Positions 26,769 through 36,916 of a stretch of 64,000 nt of DNA are shown here, one piece after another. The first letter of the stretch is position 1. Each line of letters begins with the position of its first letter. The notes beneath the pieces were generated by a model. The model worked only from the letters and a program-made list of their open reading frames with translations, searched no databases and was not told where the DNA came from. Position numbers and translations under genes: made by a program. The stretch covers positions 1 to 64,000 of the forward strand of contig NZ_JAJLPA010000022.1 of NCBI RefSeq assembly GCF_025548555.1, read 5' to 3'. Source of the DNA: Sphingomonas sp. A2-49 (GTDB lineage Bacteria > Pseudomonadota > Alphaproteobacteria > Sphingomonadales > Sphingomonadaceae).

Positions 26769-27965
26769 ATGACGACCAGCAACACCGCCGCCAGCGCGCC
26801 GATCCTCGATGCCGGCACCGTCCAGGACCAGATCGGCGAACTCTACCGCGCGAGCGAGATCTGGCTGCACACCCACTGGCTCCAGATCCTCATCGCCTTC
26901 GGCATCGGTTCGGTGATCGTCGTCGCGCTGCACGGCCTGCGCCGGCTCGGCCAGCGCCTCTGCGGCAAGCCGCTCGGCGACCCGGCGCTCGGCACGGCGG
27001 CGACGCGGCGCGGCTGGGGCACGATCATCGGGCGGGCGATCACGCGGACGAACAACTTCTTCATCGTCATGCTCGCGGCCAAGCTGGTCGTCGGTTATGC
27101 CGGCGCGCCGAGCCAGGTCGCGACGACCGTCAATTTCCTGTGGACGGTGGCATCGGTGTTCCAGGCCGCGATCTGGGCGCGCGAACTGATCCTCGGCGCG
27201 ATCGAACATCGCACCAGCAGCGAACATTACAGCGGCGAGGCGCTGCTGAGCGCGATGGGGCTGATCCGGCTGCTCGTCACCGTCGCGCTGTTCGCGGTCG
27301 CGCTGGTCGTCGTGCTCGACAACCTCGGCGTCAACGTCACCGGCCTGATCGCCGGGCTGGGCGTCGGTGGCATCGCCATCGGCCTTGCCGCACAGGGCAT
27401 CTTCGGCGATTTGTTCGCGGCGCTCGCCATCATCTTCGACCGCCCGTTCCGCCGCGGCGACAAGATCAGCTACGGCACCACCAGCGGCGTCATCGAATCG
27501 ATCGGGCTGAAAAGCACGCGCATCCGCGCCTTTACCGGCGAGCTGCGCGTCATCAGCAACAAGCAGTTGCTGGACAAGGAAATCCAGAACACCAGCGTGC
27601 GCGACCACATCCGCATCCAGTTCACGATCGGCGCGGCCTACGAAACCCCGCCCGACGCGCTCGCCCGCATCCCGGCGATGCTGCGCGAGATCGCCGAAGG
27701 CGAAGGCGGCAAGGTGGCGCGCTCCAGCTTCGAAAGCTTCGGCGCGTCGAGCCTCGACTTCGTGCTGCAATTCGACATTCCCGGCGACGACTGGGCCACC
27801 GCGCATCCGATGCGCGACCGTGTGATGGTCGCCATCATGACCCGCTTCGCGGCGGAGGGGATCGTCATCCCGTACCCGACGCAGACGACCTACACCGCGG
27901 CCCCCGACGGGACGCTGGTGATGCCATATGCGGCAACGGCGGCGGCGGCGGCGCCCTCCTCCTAG
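26769..27965 (+). CDS. Mechanosensitive ion channel (MscS family)
   Basis: A 398-aa inner-membrane channel. An N-terminal helix pair and two further membrane segments lead to the pore helix GLGVGGIAIGLAAQGIFGD, followed by the beta domain with IIFDRPFRRGDKISYG and the STRIRAFTGELRVISN segment. The C-terminal alpha/beta part has IPYPTQTTYT. The longer N-terminus compared with E. coli MscS is common in the family. It opens under membrane tension to release solutes during osmotic downshock. Its last 4 bases overlap putA on the other strand. Confidence 0.9.
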   Translation: MTTSNTAASAPILDAGTVQDQIGELYRASEIWLHTHWLQILIAFGIGSVIVVALHGLRRLGQRLCGKPLGDPALGTAATRRGWGTIIGRAITRTNNFFIVMLAAKLVVGYAGAPSQVATTVNFLWTVASVFQAAIWARELILGAIEHRTSSEHYSGEALLSAMGLIRLLVTVALFAVALVVVLDNLGVNVTGLIAGLGVGGIAIGLAAQGIFGDLFAALAIIFDRPFRRGDKISYGTTSGVIESIGLKSTRIRAFTGELRVISNKQLLDKEIQNTSVRDHIRIQFTIGAAYETPPDALARIPAMLREIAEGEGGKVARSSFESFGASSLDFVLQFDIPGDDWATAHPMRDRVMVAIMTRFAAEGIVIPYPTQTTYTAAPDGTLVMPYAATAAAAAPSS

Positions 27966-30900
27966 AGTCCCCCCTCGTCCAGCGACAGCAGCGACGCATT
28001 GCCGCCCGCCGACGTGGTGTCGACCGACACGGCGCGCTCGGCGCAGAAGCGGTACAGGTAATGCGGGCCGCCCGCCTTGGGGCCGGTGCCCGACAGCCCC
28101 TCGCCGCCGAACGGCTGCGATCCCACCACCGCGCCGATCATCGACCGGTTGATGTAGAGGTTGCCGACCGCCGCCGCCGCCTCGGTCACCTCGGCGGCGC
28201 GCGCGATGCGGCTGTGCAGCCCCATGGTCAGGCCATAGCCCTTGGCATTGACCCGCGCGATCGTCTCCGACAGCGTGCCGGCGGGCCATGTCGCGACGTG
28301 CAGGATCGGGCCGAACCACTCACGGTCGAGATCCTCGATCCGGTCGAGGCGCACCAGCGTCGGCGGCACGAACAGGCCGTCCGCGGGCGCGTCGAGCGTC
28401 TTCAGGGTGCGGGCCGAGACGCTGGCGCGATAGTCCATCAGCCGGTCGTACGAAGCCCGGTCGATCACCGGGCCGACGTCGGTCGCGGGATCGGCGGGAT
28501 CGCCCAGCCGCAGCGTGTCCATCGCCCCCTTCAGCATGTCGATCACCGTGTCGGCGACATCCGCCTGCACCAGCAGCAGCCGCAACGCCGAACACCGTTG
28601 CCCCGCCGAACGGAACGACGAGGTGACGACATCGGCGACCACCTGTTCGGGCAGCGCCGTCGAATCGACGATCATCGCATTGATCCCGCCGGTTTCGGCG
28701 ATCAGCGGCACGATCGGGCGATCGTCGTCCTGCACCAGCGTCCGCGCGATGCGCTTGGCGGTCGCGGTCGATCCGGTGAAGGCGACGCCGGCGACGCGCA
28801 CGTCGGCGGTCAGCGCCGCGCCGACCTCCGGCCCGCCGGTGACCAGCACCAGCGCATCCGCCGGCACGCCTGCGCGGTGCGCCAGCGCGACCGCGACCCG
28901 CGCGATTTCCGGCGTCTGCGGTGCGGGCTTGGCGACGACGGTATTCCCCGCGACCAGGGCCGCGACGGTCTGGCCCAGGAAGATCGCGAGCGGGAAGTTC
29001 CACGGCGCGATCGTCGCCCACACGCCGCGCCCCTCGATATGCAGCATGTTGCGTTCGCCGGTCGGACCCGGCAGCTCGACCGCGCGCAGCCGCGCGCGCG
29101 CCTCGCCCGCATAATAGCGACAGAAGTCTGCCGCCTCGCGCACCTCGCCGATCGCGTCCGGAATCGTCTTGAACGCCTCCTGCACGCAGATCGCCATCAG
29201 CCGGTCGCGGTGCTCCTCGACCAGGTCGGCGAGCCGTTCGAGACAGGCGGCGCGATCGTCCACCGGCGTGGCCGACCAGGCGGGAAAGGCGGCGTGCGCG
29301 CGGCCGATGGCATGGGCAACGTCGCCCTCACCTTTTCCATGGCCTTCGGCAGCGGGCCCCTTCCCCGTCCCGACGGGAGAGGACGGGAGCGGCGTAGCCG
29401 CGGAAGGGCGAGGGTAAACGGGCTGCTTTACCGCCGCCACCGCCGCCTCCAGCGTCGCGACGTCGCTCAGGTCCAGCCCGCGCGAATTGCGATGTCCTGG
29501 CGCGAACAGGTCTTTCGGCAACGGGATGCTGGGATGCCGCGCGCCGCCGACCGCGGCGATCTTCGCCACCGGATCCGCCAGGATCTCGTCCTCGCTCAGC
29601 CGCGCATCGGCCAGCTGGTGCACGAAACTGGAGTTCGCGCCGTTTTCCAGCAGGCGCCGGACCAGATAGGCGAGCAGGTCGCGGTGACCGCCGACGGGCG
29701 CGTAGATGCGACAGTGATAGCCGTTCTCGCGCACCAGCCGCTCGTAAAGGCCGTCACCCATGCCGTGCAGCCGCTGGAATTCGAAATCGCGCGAATTGCC
29801 CGCCCATTCCAGGATCGTCGCGACGGTCAGCGCATTGTGGCTGGCAAAGGCGGGGCGGATGTTCTCCGCCGCCAGCATGTCCTTCGCCACCGCCAGATAG
29901 GATACGTCGGTCGCCGCCTTGCGGGTGAAGAGCGGATAGTCGGCCAGCCCCTCGACCTGCGTGCGCTTGATCTCGCTGTCCCAATAGGCGCCCTTGACCA
30001 GCCGCACGTTCATGATCCGGTCGAGCCCGTTCGCCCAGGCGACCACCGGCCGCGCGCGCTTGCCATAGGCCTGCACCGCCATGCCGAACCCATCCCAACC
30101 CTTCAGCGAGGGCAGCGCGGCGACGGCACCGATGATGTCGAGGCTCATCTCGAGCCGTTCGGATTCCTCGGCATCGACGGTCAGCGCGATGCCCTTGTCC
30201 GCCGCCTGCACCGCCAGCGCCTCCAGCATCTCGGTCAGCGCGGGCACGCACTCGCTCCACCGCGCCACCTCGTAGCGCGGGTGCAGCGCCGACAGCTTGA
30301 CCGACACCGAATGCCCCGCCGCGGGGTCGCTGCCCACCGCCTCGATCGCGCCGACGTACGACTGGAAATAGCGCTCGCCGTCGGCGAACGTGCGCGCCGC
30401 CTCGCCCAGCATGTCGAAACTGGCAGTGAAGCCCTTGTTCTCGCCGCGCTTCATCCGTCGCATCGCCTCGTCGATGGTGCGCCCCATCACGAAGATCTCG
30501 CCCATCGTCTTCATGGCGGTGCCGACCGCCTGGCGCACGAACGGCTCGCCTGCCCGGCTGATGAGGCGCCGCAGCGGGCCCGACGGCCCCTCGCCGACCA
30601 GGACGCGTCCGACGACCAGGCCCCAGGTCGCGGTGTTGACCAGCTTGCTGTTCGACCGCCCGGCATGACTGCGCCAGTCCGCATCGCCCAGCTTGTCCGC
30701 GATCAGCAGGTCGGCGGTTTCGGGATCGGGCACGCGCAGGAACGCCTCGGCGAGGCTGAGCAGCGCGACGCCCTCCGACGAATTCAGCCGGTATTCCTGC
30801 AGGAACTGGTTCACCCACCCGCGGTTCTGCGCGGCGCGCAGGTCGGCGAGCAGCCCCGATGCGTGGCCGACGATCCGCTGGCGCGAATCGGGCGAGGTCG

Positions 30901-30997
30901 ACGCCCGGTCCAGCAGGGACTTTAGAACATCGGGTTCGCTGGCGCGGTACAGTTGCGCCATGGATTTGCGGGCAGCGGACGTAGCGGCAGAGGACAT
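27962..30997 (-). CDS. putA: Bifunctional proline dehydrogenase / P5C dehydrogenase
   Basis: A 1011-aa enzyme that oxidises proline to glutamate. The N-terminal part (to about 500) is the FAD-dependent proline dehydrogenase barrel, with RLVKGAYWDSEIKR, FASHN and GDGLYERL. The C-terminal part (about 560-1005) is an aldehyde dehydrogenase: IAPWNFPLAIFLGQ, GSTATAKR, the general base Glu768 in ETGGINAMIV and the nucleophile Cys802 in SAGQRCSALR. There is no N-terminal DNA-binding RHH domain, so it is not an autogenous repressor. The linker (about residues 527-558) is encoded by a palindromic repeat element inserted in frame. ATG 30997 is chosen; a TTG lies 6 bases upstream. Confidence 0.93.
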   Translation of the reverse strand: MSSAATSAARKSMAQLYRASEPDVLKSLLDRASTSPDSRQRIVGHASGLLADLRAAQNRGWVNQFLQEYRLNSSEGVALLSLAEAFLRVPDPETADLLIADKLGDADWRSHAGRSNSKLVNTATWGLVVGRVLVGEGPSGPLRRLISRAGEPFVRQAVGTAMKTMGEIFVMGRTIDEAMRRMKRGENKGFTASFDMLGEAARTFADGERYFQSYVGAIEAVGSDPAAGHSVSVKLSALHPRYEVARWSECVPALTEMLEALAVQAADKGIALTVDAEESERLEMSLDIIGAVAALPSLKGWDGFGMAVQAYGKRARPVVAWANGLDRIMNVRLVKGAYWDSEIKRTQVEGLADYPLFTRKAATDVSYLAVAKDMLAAENIRPAFASHNALTVATILEWAGNSRDFEFQRLHGMGDGLYERLVRENGYHCRIYAPVGGHRDLLAYLVRRLLENGANSSFVHQLADARLSEDEILADPVAKIAAVGGARHPSIPLPKDLFAPGHRNSRGLDLSDVATLEAAVAAVKQPVYPRPSAATPLPSSPVGTGKGPAAEGHGKGEGDVAHAIGRAHAAFPAWSATPVDDRAACLERLADLVEEHRDRLMAICVQEAFKTIPDAIGEVREAADFCRYYAGEARARLRAVELPGPTGERNMLHIEGRGVWATIAPWNFPLAIFLGQTVAALVAGNTVVAKPAPQTPEIARVAVALAHRAGVPADALVLVTGGPEVGAALTADVRVAGVAFTGSTATAKRIARTLVQDDDRPIVPLIAETGGINAMIVDSTALPEQVVADVVTSSFRSAGQRCSALRLLLVQADVADTVIDMLKGAMDTLRLGDPADPATDVGPVIDRASYDRLMDYRASVSARTLKTLDAPADGLFVPPTLVRLDRIEDLDREWFGPILHVATWPAGTLSETIARVNAKGYGLTMGLHSRIARAAEVTEAAAAVGNLYINRSMIGAVVGSQPFGGEGLSGTGPKAGGPHYLYRFCAERAVSVDTTSAGGNASLLSLDEGGL
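29324..29418 (-). repeat. Palindromic repeat element inside putA
   Basis: About 95 bases with imperfect inverted structure: CCTCACC...TTCC at the left answers GGAAGGGCGAGG at the right, and an inner CCCGTCCCGACGGGAGAGGACGGG-like core. It looks like a REP/MITE-type element seen in intergenic sites of such genomes. It keeps the putA frame and encodes a Gly/Pro/Lys/Glu-rich stretch in the interdomain linker. Confidence 0.6.
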
Positions 30998-31094
30998 GTT
31001 CAAGCTTTCGGTCGGTCGAGGCTTGCGAGGGACACCCTCCCGCGCCTAGAGGATGGCCCGCGTCTAGCGCCAAAATGTGTTGGAGGGGAATCCC

Positions 31095-31556
31095 GTGACG
31101 ACGACGATCACCGCGGAAGAGATGAAGGCCAGGATCGGCACCGAGACCGTGTCCGACTGGGTCGAGGTGACGCAGGCGATGATCGACACGTTCGCCGACG
31201 CCACCGGCGACCACCAGTTCATCCACGTCGATCCCGTCGCCGCCGCCGCGACCCCGTTCGGCGGCACGATCGCGCACGGCTTCCTGACGCTGTCGCTGAT
31301 GCCGCTGCTGTCGTCGAAGGTGCCGGACATGCCGCGGCTGGCGGGCGCCAAAATGGGCGTGAACTACGGTGGCAACAGTGTCCGCTTCCTCACCCCCGTC
31401 CCCTCTGGCAGCCGCGTGCGCGGCCGGTTCACGCTGATCGCGTTCGACGAGAAGCGCCCGGGCCAGTTCCAGCAGACCAATGCGTTCACCGTCGAGATCG
31501 AGGGGGTCGAGAAACCCGCGATGGTCGCCGAGTGGATCAGCCAGATCTTCGTCTAA
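31095..31556 (+). CDS. MaoC-family (R)-specific enoyl-CoA hydratase
   Basis: A 153-aa hot-dog-fold protein. The catalytic hydratase-2 motif is [15 protein letters not shown] (Asp39 and His44), followed by [14 protein letters not shown]. It hydrates trans-2-enoyl-CoA to (R)-3-hydroxyacyl-CoA, linking beta-oxidation and PHA synthesis. GTG 31095 with GGAGGGG six bases upstream is the best start. The thiolase gene follows 31 bases on, so the two form a likely operon. Confidence 0.88.
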   Translation: MTTTITAEEMKARIGTETVSDWVEVTQAMIDTFADATGDHQFIHVDPVAAAATPFGGTIAHGFLTLSLMPLLSSKVPDMPRLAGAKMGVNYGGNSVRFLTPVPSGSRVRGRFTLIAFDEKRPGQFQQTNAFTVEIEGVEKPAMVAEWISQIFV

Positions 31557-31587
31557 CCGTCATCCATCGTCACTGGGAGGATCCCTC

Positions 31588-32766
<1,179 letters not shown>

Positions 32767-32829
32767 CTTGAACTTCGTTGCGCGAAACGATATCACGATG
32801 CGCGGCCACTTCACGAACTGGCCTCTGTA

Positions 32830-32859
32830 GAGCCCCGGTCGTTGCAGCGATCGGGGCTC
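32830..32859 (+). terminator. Hairpin after the thiolase gene
   Basis: A 12-bp stem with one G-T pair (GAGCCCCGGTCG at 32830-32841, CGATCGGGGCTC at 32848-32859) and loop TTGCAG, starting 63 bases after the thiolase stop codon. It has no T run, so termination is likely but not certain. Confidence 0.5.
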
Positions 32860-32904
32860 AATGCGTTTGGGGCCTGGATTGCAGTCCAGACTCCGCCCGG
32901 CGCC

Positions 32905-32997
32905 TTATCGGTGGCGTGCCACTTCGATGATCTTCAGGACGAAGGTCCCGAAGGCGAAGAGCAAACCGAGGATGAGGCACAGATCGGCAAGTTTCAC
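32905..32997 (-). CDS. Small single-helix membrane protein, 30 aa
   Basis: A GTG-initiated frame encodes VKLADLCLILGLLFAFGTFV followed by LKIIEVARHR: one clear transmembrane helix and a basic C-terminal tail. AGAGGA sits 8 bases upstream of the GTG. It is the only plausible gene in the 357 bases between the thiolase and the stress protein. Function unknown; single-helix proteins of this size often bind larger membrane complexes. Confidence 0.45.
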   Translation of the reverse strand: MKLADLCLILGLLFAFGTFVLKIIEVARHR

Positions 32998-33123
32998 GAA
33001 CTCATTCCTCTGTAGCGACGGCGGGATTGCCGCCACCGGCCATCGTGGCCGATGCGGCCCCATCGCGCAACCAACCCGGGTGGCGCTCGTTCTCCCGCCA
33101 ACCCCACACGCAGGAGACGACGC

Positions 33124-33606
33124 ATGGCCGATCACGACAGCCCGCAGGAAATCGCCGCCAAGTTCCTCGACAAGCTGAAGAGCAGCCCCTTCGTGATGAT
33201 CGGGCTGAACGACGGCGCGCATTCCGAGCCGATGACGGCGCAGATCGACGACGATCAGCCCAACACGCTGTTCTTCTTTTCCGGCCGCGACAACCGTATC
33301 GCCAAGGGTGGCGACGCGATGGCGCAATTCGTCGGCAAGGGGCACGATTTCTTCGCCTGCCTCGCCGGCACCGTCACGCGCGACGACGACCGCGCGCAGA
33401 TCGACAAGCTCTGGAACAACCAGGTCGACGCCTGGTTTCCGGGCGGCAAGGACGATCCCAACGTGACGCTGCTGCGCTTCGACATCGACAGTGCCGAACT
33501 GTGGGAAACCGACATCTCGATCTCCGGACGGGTCAAGATGCTGTTCGGCGGTGCGATCCGCGGCGATGAATCGAGCAGCCACGCCGTGGTCGATTCGGTC
33601 GCCTGA
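33124..33606 (+). CDS. Pyridoxamine 5'-phosphate oxidase-like (general stress) protein
   Basis: A 160-aa flavin- or F420-type split-barrel protein of the general stress protein 26 group. It contains SSPFVMIGLNDGAHSEPMTA, LFFFSGRDNRIAK and VDAWFPGGKDDPNVTLLRFD, the usual landmarks. A good Shine-Dalgarno (CAGGAG) precedes the ATG. The family binds flavins and is often stress-induced; the reaction is unknown. Confidence 0.85.
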   Translation: MADHDSPQEIAAKFLDKLKSSPFVMIGLNDGAHSEPMTAQIDDDQPNTLFFFSGRDNRIAKGGDAMAQFVGKGHDFFACLAGTVTRDDDRAQIDKLWNNQVDAWFPGGKDDPNVTLLRFDIDSAELWETDISISGRVKMLFGGAIRGDESSSHAVVDSVA

Positions 33607-33684
33607 CCCATGGCGGGGTGGTCCCGCAGGCCATCCCGAACCAATCCACCGGGGAGCGGTGCCACAGGCGCCGCTCCCGTCGGG

Positions 33685-34917
33685 TCAGCCGTGGGTCGCC
33701 ATCCATTCCTCGACCACCGGCGCGACGTGGTTGCGCCATTTCGAGCCGTTGAAGATGCCGTAATGCCCGGCCCCCTCGGCCATCAGGTATCGCTTGCGGT
33801 CGTCGGACAGGTTGGTCGCCAGCGTCAGCGCGGCGCGCGTCTGGCCCAGCCCCGAAATGTCGTCGCGCTCGCCCTCGATCGCCAGCACCGCGACGTCGGT
33901 GATCGCCCCCGGATCGACGCGGCGGCCACGGTGCATCATCTCGCCCTTCGGCAACGCATGCGTCTGGAAGACGAGATCGACCGTCTGGAGATAGAATTCC
34001 GCGGTCATGTCGCAGACCGAGCGATATTCCTCGTAGAAGCTCTTGGTCGCATCGGCGCTCTCGCCGTCGCCCTGGACCAGATGTTTGAACATCTCCCAAT
34101 GCGACACCATGTGGTTGCCGAGGTTCATTGACATGAAGCCGGCGAGCTGGAGGAACCCCGGATAGACCTTCCGGCCGGCGCCCGGATACATCATCGGCAC
34201 CTTGACGACGACGTTCTGCTCGAACCAGGCATGCGGCCGTTCGGTCGCCAGCGTGTTGACCGCGGTCGGCGCCTCGCGCGTGTCGACCGGGCCACCCATC
34301 ATCGTCAGCGTCTTGGGTCGGCAGGGATGCTTGTCCGCGCTCATCAGCGCGACCGCGGCATAGCAGGGCACCGAGGGCTGGCAGACCGCGAGCATGTGCG
34401 TGCCGCCCTGCCCTTCGTTCGGGCCGATCGCCTCCATGAACGCGACGAGGTAATCGATATAGTCGTCGAGGTCGAAACGGCCATCGGTCAGCGGCACCAG
34501 CTTCGCGTCGCGCCAGTCGGTGATATAGACCTCCGCGGTCGGCAGCATCCGCTCGACCGTTCCGCGCAGCAGCGTGGCGAAATGGCCCGACATCGGCGCG
34601 ACGATCAGCAGTTTCGGCCCCGTCTCGACGCCCTCGCGGCGGAAGCGCTTCAGCTGGCCGAACGGCTTCTGGAGCACGATCTCCTCATGCACCGCGACCT
34701 CGCGACCCTCGATCGTCGTATGCGTCAGGCCGAAGGCGGGCTTGCCCCGCGTGGCGGATGCATGGGCGAAGACCTCCAGCGCCGACCCGATCAGCGAACC
34801 ACCGCCGCCATAGGACCAGGGATTGGCCGGATTGCGCATCCAGTCCGCACCGAAGGTCGCCATGGCGCTGGCGCCGGCGAGCATCGATCGCTGCATTTCA
34901 TAGGCATCGTAGAGCAT
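33685..34917 (-). CDS. phaZ: Intracellular polyhydroxyalkanoate depolymerase
   Basis: A 410-aa alpha/beta-hydrolase that degrades stored polyhydroxybutyrate granules. MLYDAYEMQRS at the N-terminus, VAPMSGHFATLLRGTVE and the nucleophile region LAVCQPSVP (Cys179) are typical of the PhaZa1-type enzymes, which use a Cys instead of Ser. GGPVDTREAPTAVN and GHYGIFNGSKWR near the end supply the rest of the site. An in-frame ATG 18 bases upstream is less likely. It fits the 3-hydroxybutyrate dehydrogenase gene at 3.6 kb. Confidence 0.9.
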   Translation of the reverse strand: MLYDAYEMQRSMLAGASAMATFGADWMRNPANPWSYGGGGSLIGSALEVFAHASATRGKPAFGLTHTTIEGREVAVHEEIVLQKPFGQLKRFRREGVETGPKLLIVAPMSGHFATLLRGTVERMLPTAEVYITDWRDAKLVPLTDGRFDLDDYIDYLVAFMEAIGPNEGQGGTHMLAVCQPSVPCYAAVALMSADKHPCRPKTLTMMGGPVDTREAPTAVNTLATERPHAWFEQNVVVKVPMMYPGAGRKVYPGFLQLAGFMSMNLGNHMVSHWEMFKHLVQGDGESADATKSFYEEYRSVCDMTAEFYLQTVDLVFQTHALPKGEMMHRGRRVDPGAITDVAVLAIEGERDDISGLGQTRAALTLATNLSDDRKRYLMAEGAGHYGIFNGSKWRNHVAPVVEEWMATHG

Positions 34918-35069
34918 GCTGATATCTTCACCCATGTCAGGTTGACGTATAGGTAACGCAAAGCGCGTGCCTGGCAATGTGCCTAAACGCACCAGAAGCC
35001 GGATAGGCCCCCCGACCGTCCCGCGCCGGGGCGTTGAGCGCCCCTGCCGCGACTGCTAGGCGCTTCGCG

Positions 35070-36839
35070 ATGGCCAAACCTCCCGTTCCAACCAACCGCC
35101 GCCTCGGCGACCTGCGTCTCGTGGCGGAACGCGTGCTCGCCTATCCGCGGCACCTCGCGATGGCGCTCGCCGCGCTGGCTACGACATCGGCGGCGACGAT
35201 CGGCATCCCCTACGGGTTCAAGCGGGTGATCGATCGCGGCTTCGCCCCCGGCGGCGGCGAGACGGTGGCCTCGTCGTTCCACTATCTGCTGATGATCGTC
35301 GCGGTGCTCGCGGTCGCGACGGCGATCCGCTTCTATTTCGTGTCGTGGCTGGGCGAACGCGTGGTCGCCGACATCCGGACGCGGGTACAGGCGCATCTGC
35401 TCGGCCTCACCCCGCGCTTCTTCGAAGAGAACCGGCCGTCGGAAATCGCGTCGCGACTGACGTCCGATACCGCGCTGATCGAGAGCGTCGTCGGCAGCAC
35501 GGTCAGCATCGCGCTGCGCAACACCTTCACCGGCGTCGGCGGCATGATCTATCTGTTCACGCTCTCGCCGAAGCTTGCGGGCATGTTGCTGCTGGGCATC
35601 CCGCTCATCATCCTGCCGGTGACCGTGCTCGGCCGCCGCATCCGCAACCTGTCGCGCACGTCGCAGGACCGCGTGGCGGACGTCGGCTCGCTCGTCACCG
35701 AAACGCTGGGCGCGATGAAGATCGTGCAGGCGTTCGGCCAGGAACCGCGTGAGGCGCAGCGCTTCACCGCCGCGGTCGACGCGACGTTCGCCGCCGCGAA
35801 GACGCGGATCGCGCTGCGTGCGGTGATGACCGCCATCATGATCTTCCTGATCTTCGGCTCGATCACGCTCGTGCTGTGGGAGGGCGCGACCGACGTCGCC
35901 GCGGGGCGGATCACCGGCGGCGCGATCGCCGCCTTCGTGCTGACGGGCGGGATCGTCGCCGGCGCGTTCGGTGCCTTGACCGAGGTCTATGGCGACCTGC
36001 TCCGCGGTGCGGGCGCGGCGAGCCGCCTTGCCGAACTGCTCGCCGAACGGCCGGAGATCACGCGCCCCGCCACCCCGATCCCCCTGCCGGTGCCGGTCAG
36101 CGGCGCGCTGACGTTCGACCGCGTCCGCTTCCATTACCCGACCCGGCCGGAGGTCGCGGCGCTCGACGCCTTCTCGCTCGCCATCCGCCCCGGCGAGACG
36201 GTGGCGGTGGTGGGGCCGTCGGGCGCGGGCAAGTCGACGCTGTTCCAGCTGGCCGAGCGCTTCTACGACCCCGCCGAGGGGCAGGTGCTGCTCGACGGCG
36301 TCGAACTGCGCGAGGCGGATCCGGCGGCGATCCGGGCGCAAATCGCGATGGTGCCGCAGGATACCGTGATCTTCGGCGCCAGCGCGCGCGACAACCTGCG
36401 CTACGGCGACTGGCAGGCGAGCGACGAGGCGCTGTGGGCGGCGGCGGAGGCGGCCAATGCCGCCGATTTCCTGCGCGCGCTGCCGCAGGGGCTGGACACC
36501 AACCTCGGCGAGGGCGGTGCACGCCTGTCGGGCGGCCAGCGCCAGCGCGTGACGATCGCGCGCGCGCTGCTGCGCGATGCCCCTATCCTGCTGCTCGACG
36601 AGGCGACCAGCGCGCTCGACGCGGAAAGCGAGCGGCTGGTGCAGCAGGCGCTGGAGCGGCTGATGGAGAACCGCACCACGCTGGTGATCGCACACCGGCT
36701 GGCGACGGTGCGCGCGGCGCAGCGGATCATCGTCATGGACGAAGGCCGCATCGTCGAGGAAGGGACCCACGCCAGCCTGATCGGTCAGGACGGCCTGTAC
36801 GCCCGCCTCGCCCGGTTGCAGTTCAGCGAGGCGGCATAG
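35070..36839 (+). CDS. ABC transporter, fused membrane and ATPase domains
   Basis: A 589-aa half-transporter of the exporter (MsbA/ABCB) type. Six membrane helices occupy about residues 25-310; the ATPase follows with Walker A GPSGAGKST (about 382-390), signature LSGGQRQR (about 487), Walker B ILLLDEATSALD and the H-loop VIAHRLATV. It should act as a homodimer exporting lipids or hydrophobic compounds. The start at 35070 gives the normal family N-terminus; a TTG lies upstream in frame. Confidence 0.9.
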   Translation: MAKPPVPTNRRLGDLRLVAERVLAYPRHLAMALAALATTSAATIGIPYGFKRVIDRGFAPGGGETVASSFHYLLMIVAVLAVATAIRFYFVSWLGERVVADIRTRVQAHLLGLTPRFFEENRPSEIASRLTSDTALIESVVGSTVSIALRNTFTGVGGMIYLFTLSPKLAGMLLLGIPLIILPVTVLGRRIRNLSRTSQDRVADVGSLVTETLGAMKIVQAFGQEPREAQRFTAAVDATFAAAKTRIALRAVMTAIMIFLIFGSITLVLWEGATDVAAGRITGGAIAAFVLTGGIVAGAFGALTEVYGDLLRGAGAASRLAELLAERPEITRPATPIPLPVPVSGALTFDRVRFHYPTRPEVAALDAFSLAIRPGETVAVVGPSGAGKSTLFQLAERFYDPAEGQVLLDGVELREADPAAIRAQIAMVPQDTVIFGASARDNLRYGDWQASDEALWAAAEAANAADFLRALPQGLDTNLGEGGARLSGGQRQRVTIARALLRDAPILLLDEATSALDAESERLVQQALERLMENRTTLVIAHRLATVRAAQRIIVMDEGRIVEEGTHASLIGQDGLYARLARLQFSEAA

Positions 36840-36916
36840 CGGCATCCCGCCGCCCGCATCTTGATCCCGCCGCACCCGAAGCGCATGACGTGCGCGTCAA
36901 GCCAAGGGAGAGAGCA

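Noticed and set aside
27140..30925. Very long plus-strand open frame over mscS and putA
   Set aside because: Antisense or out of frame to two well-recognised genes; Arg/His-rich composition is typical of shadow frames in GC-rich DNA.
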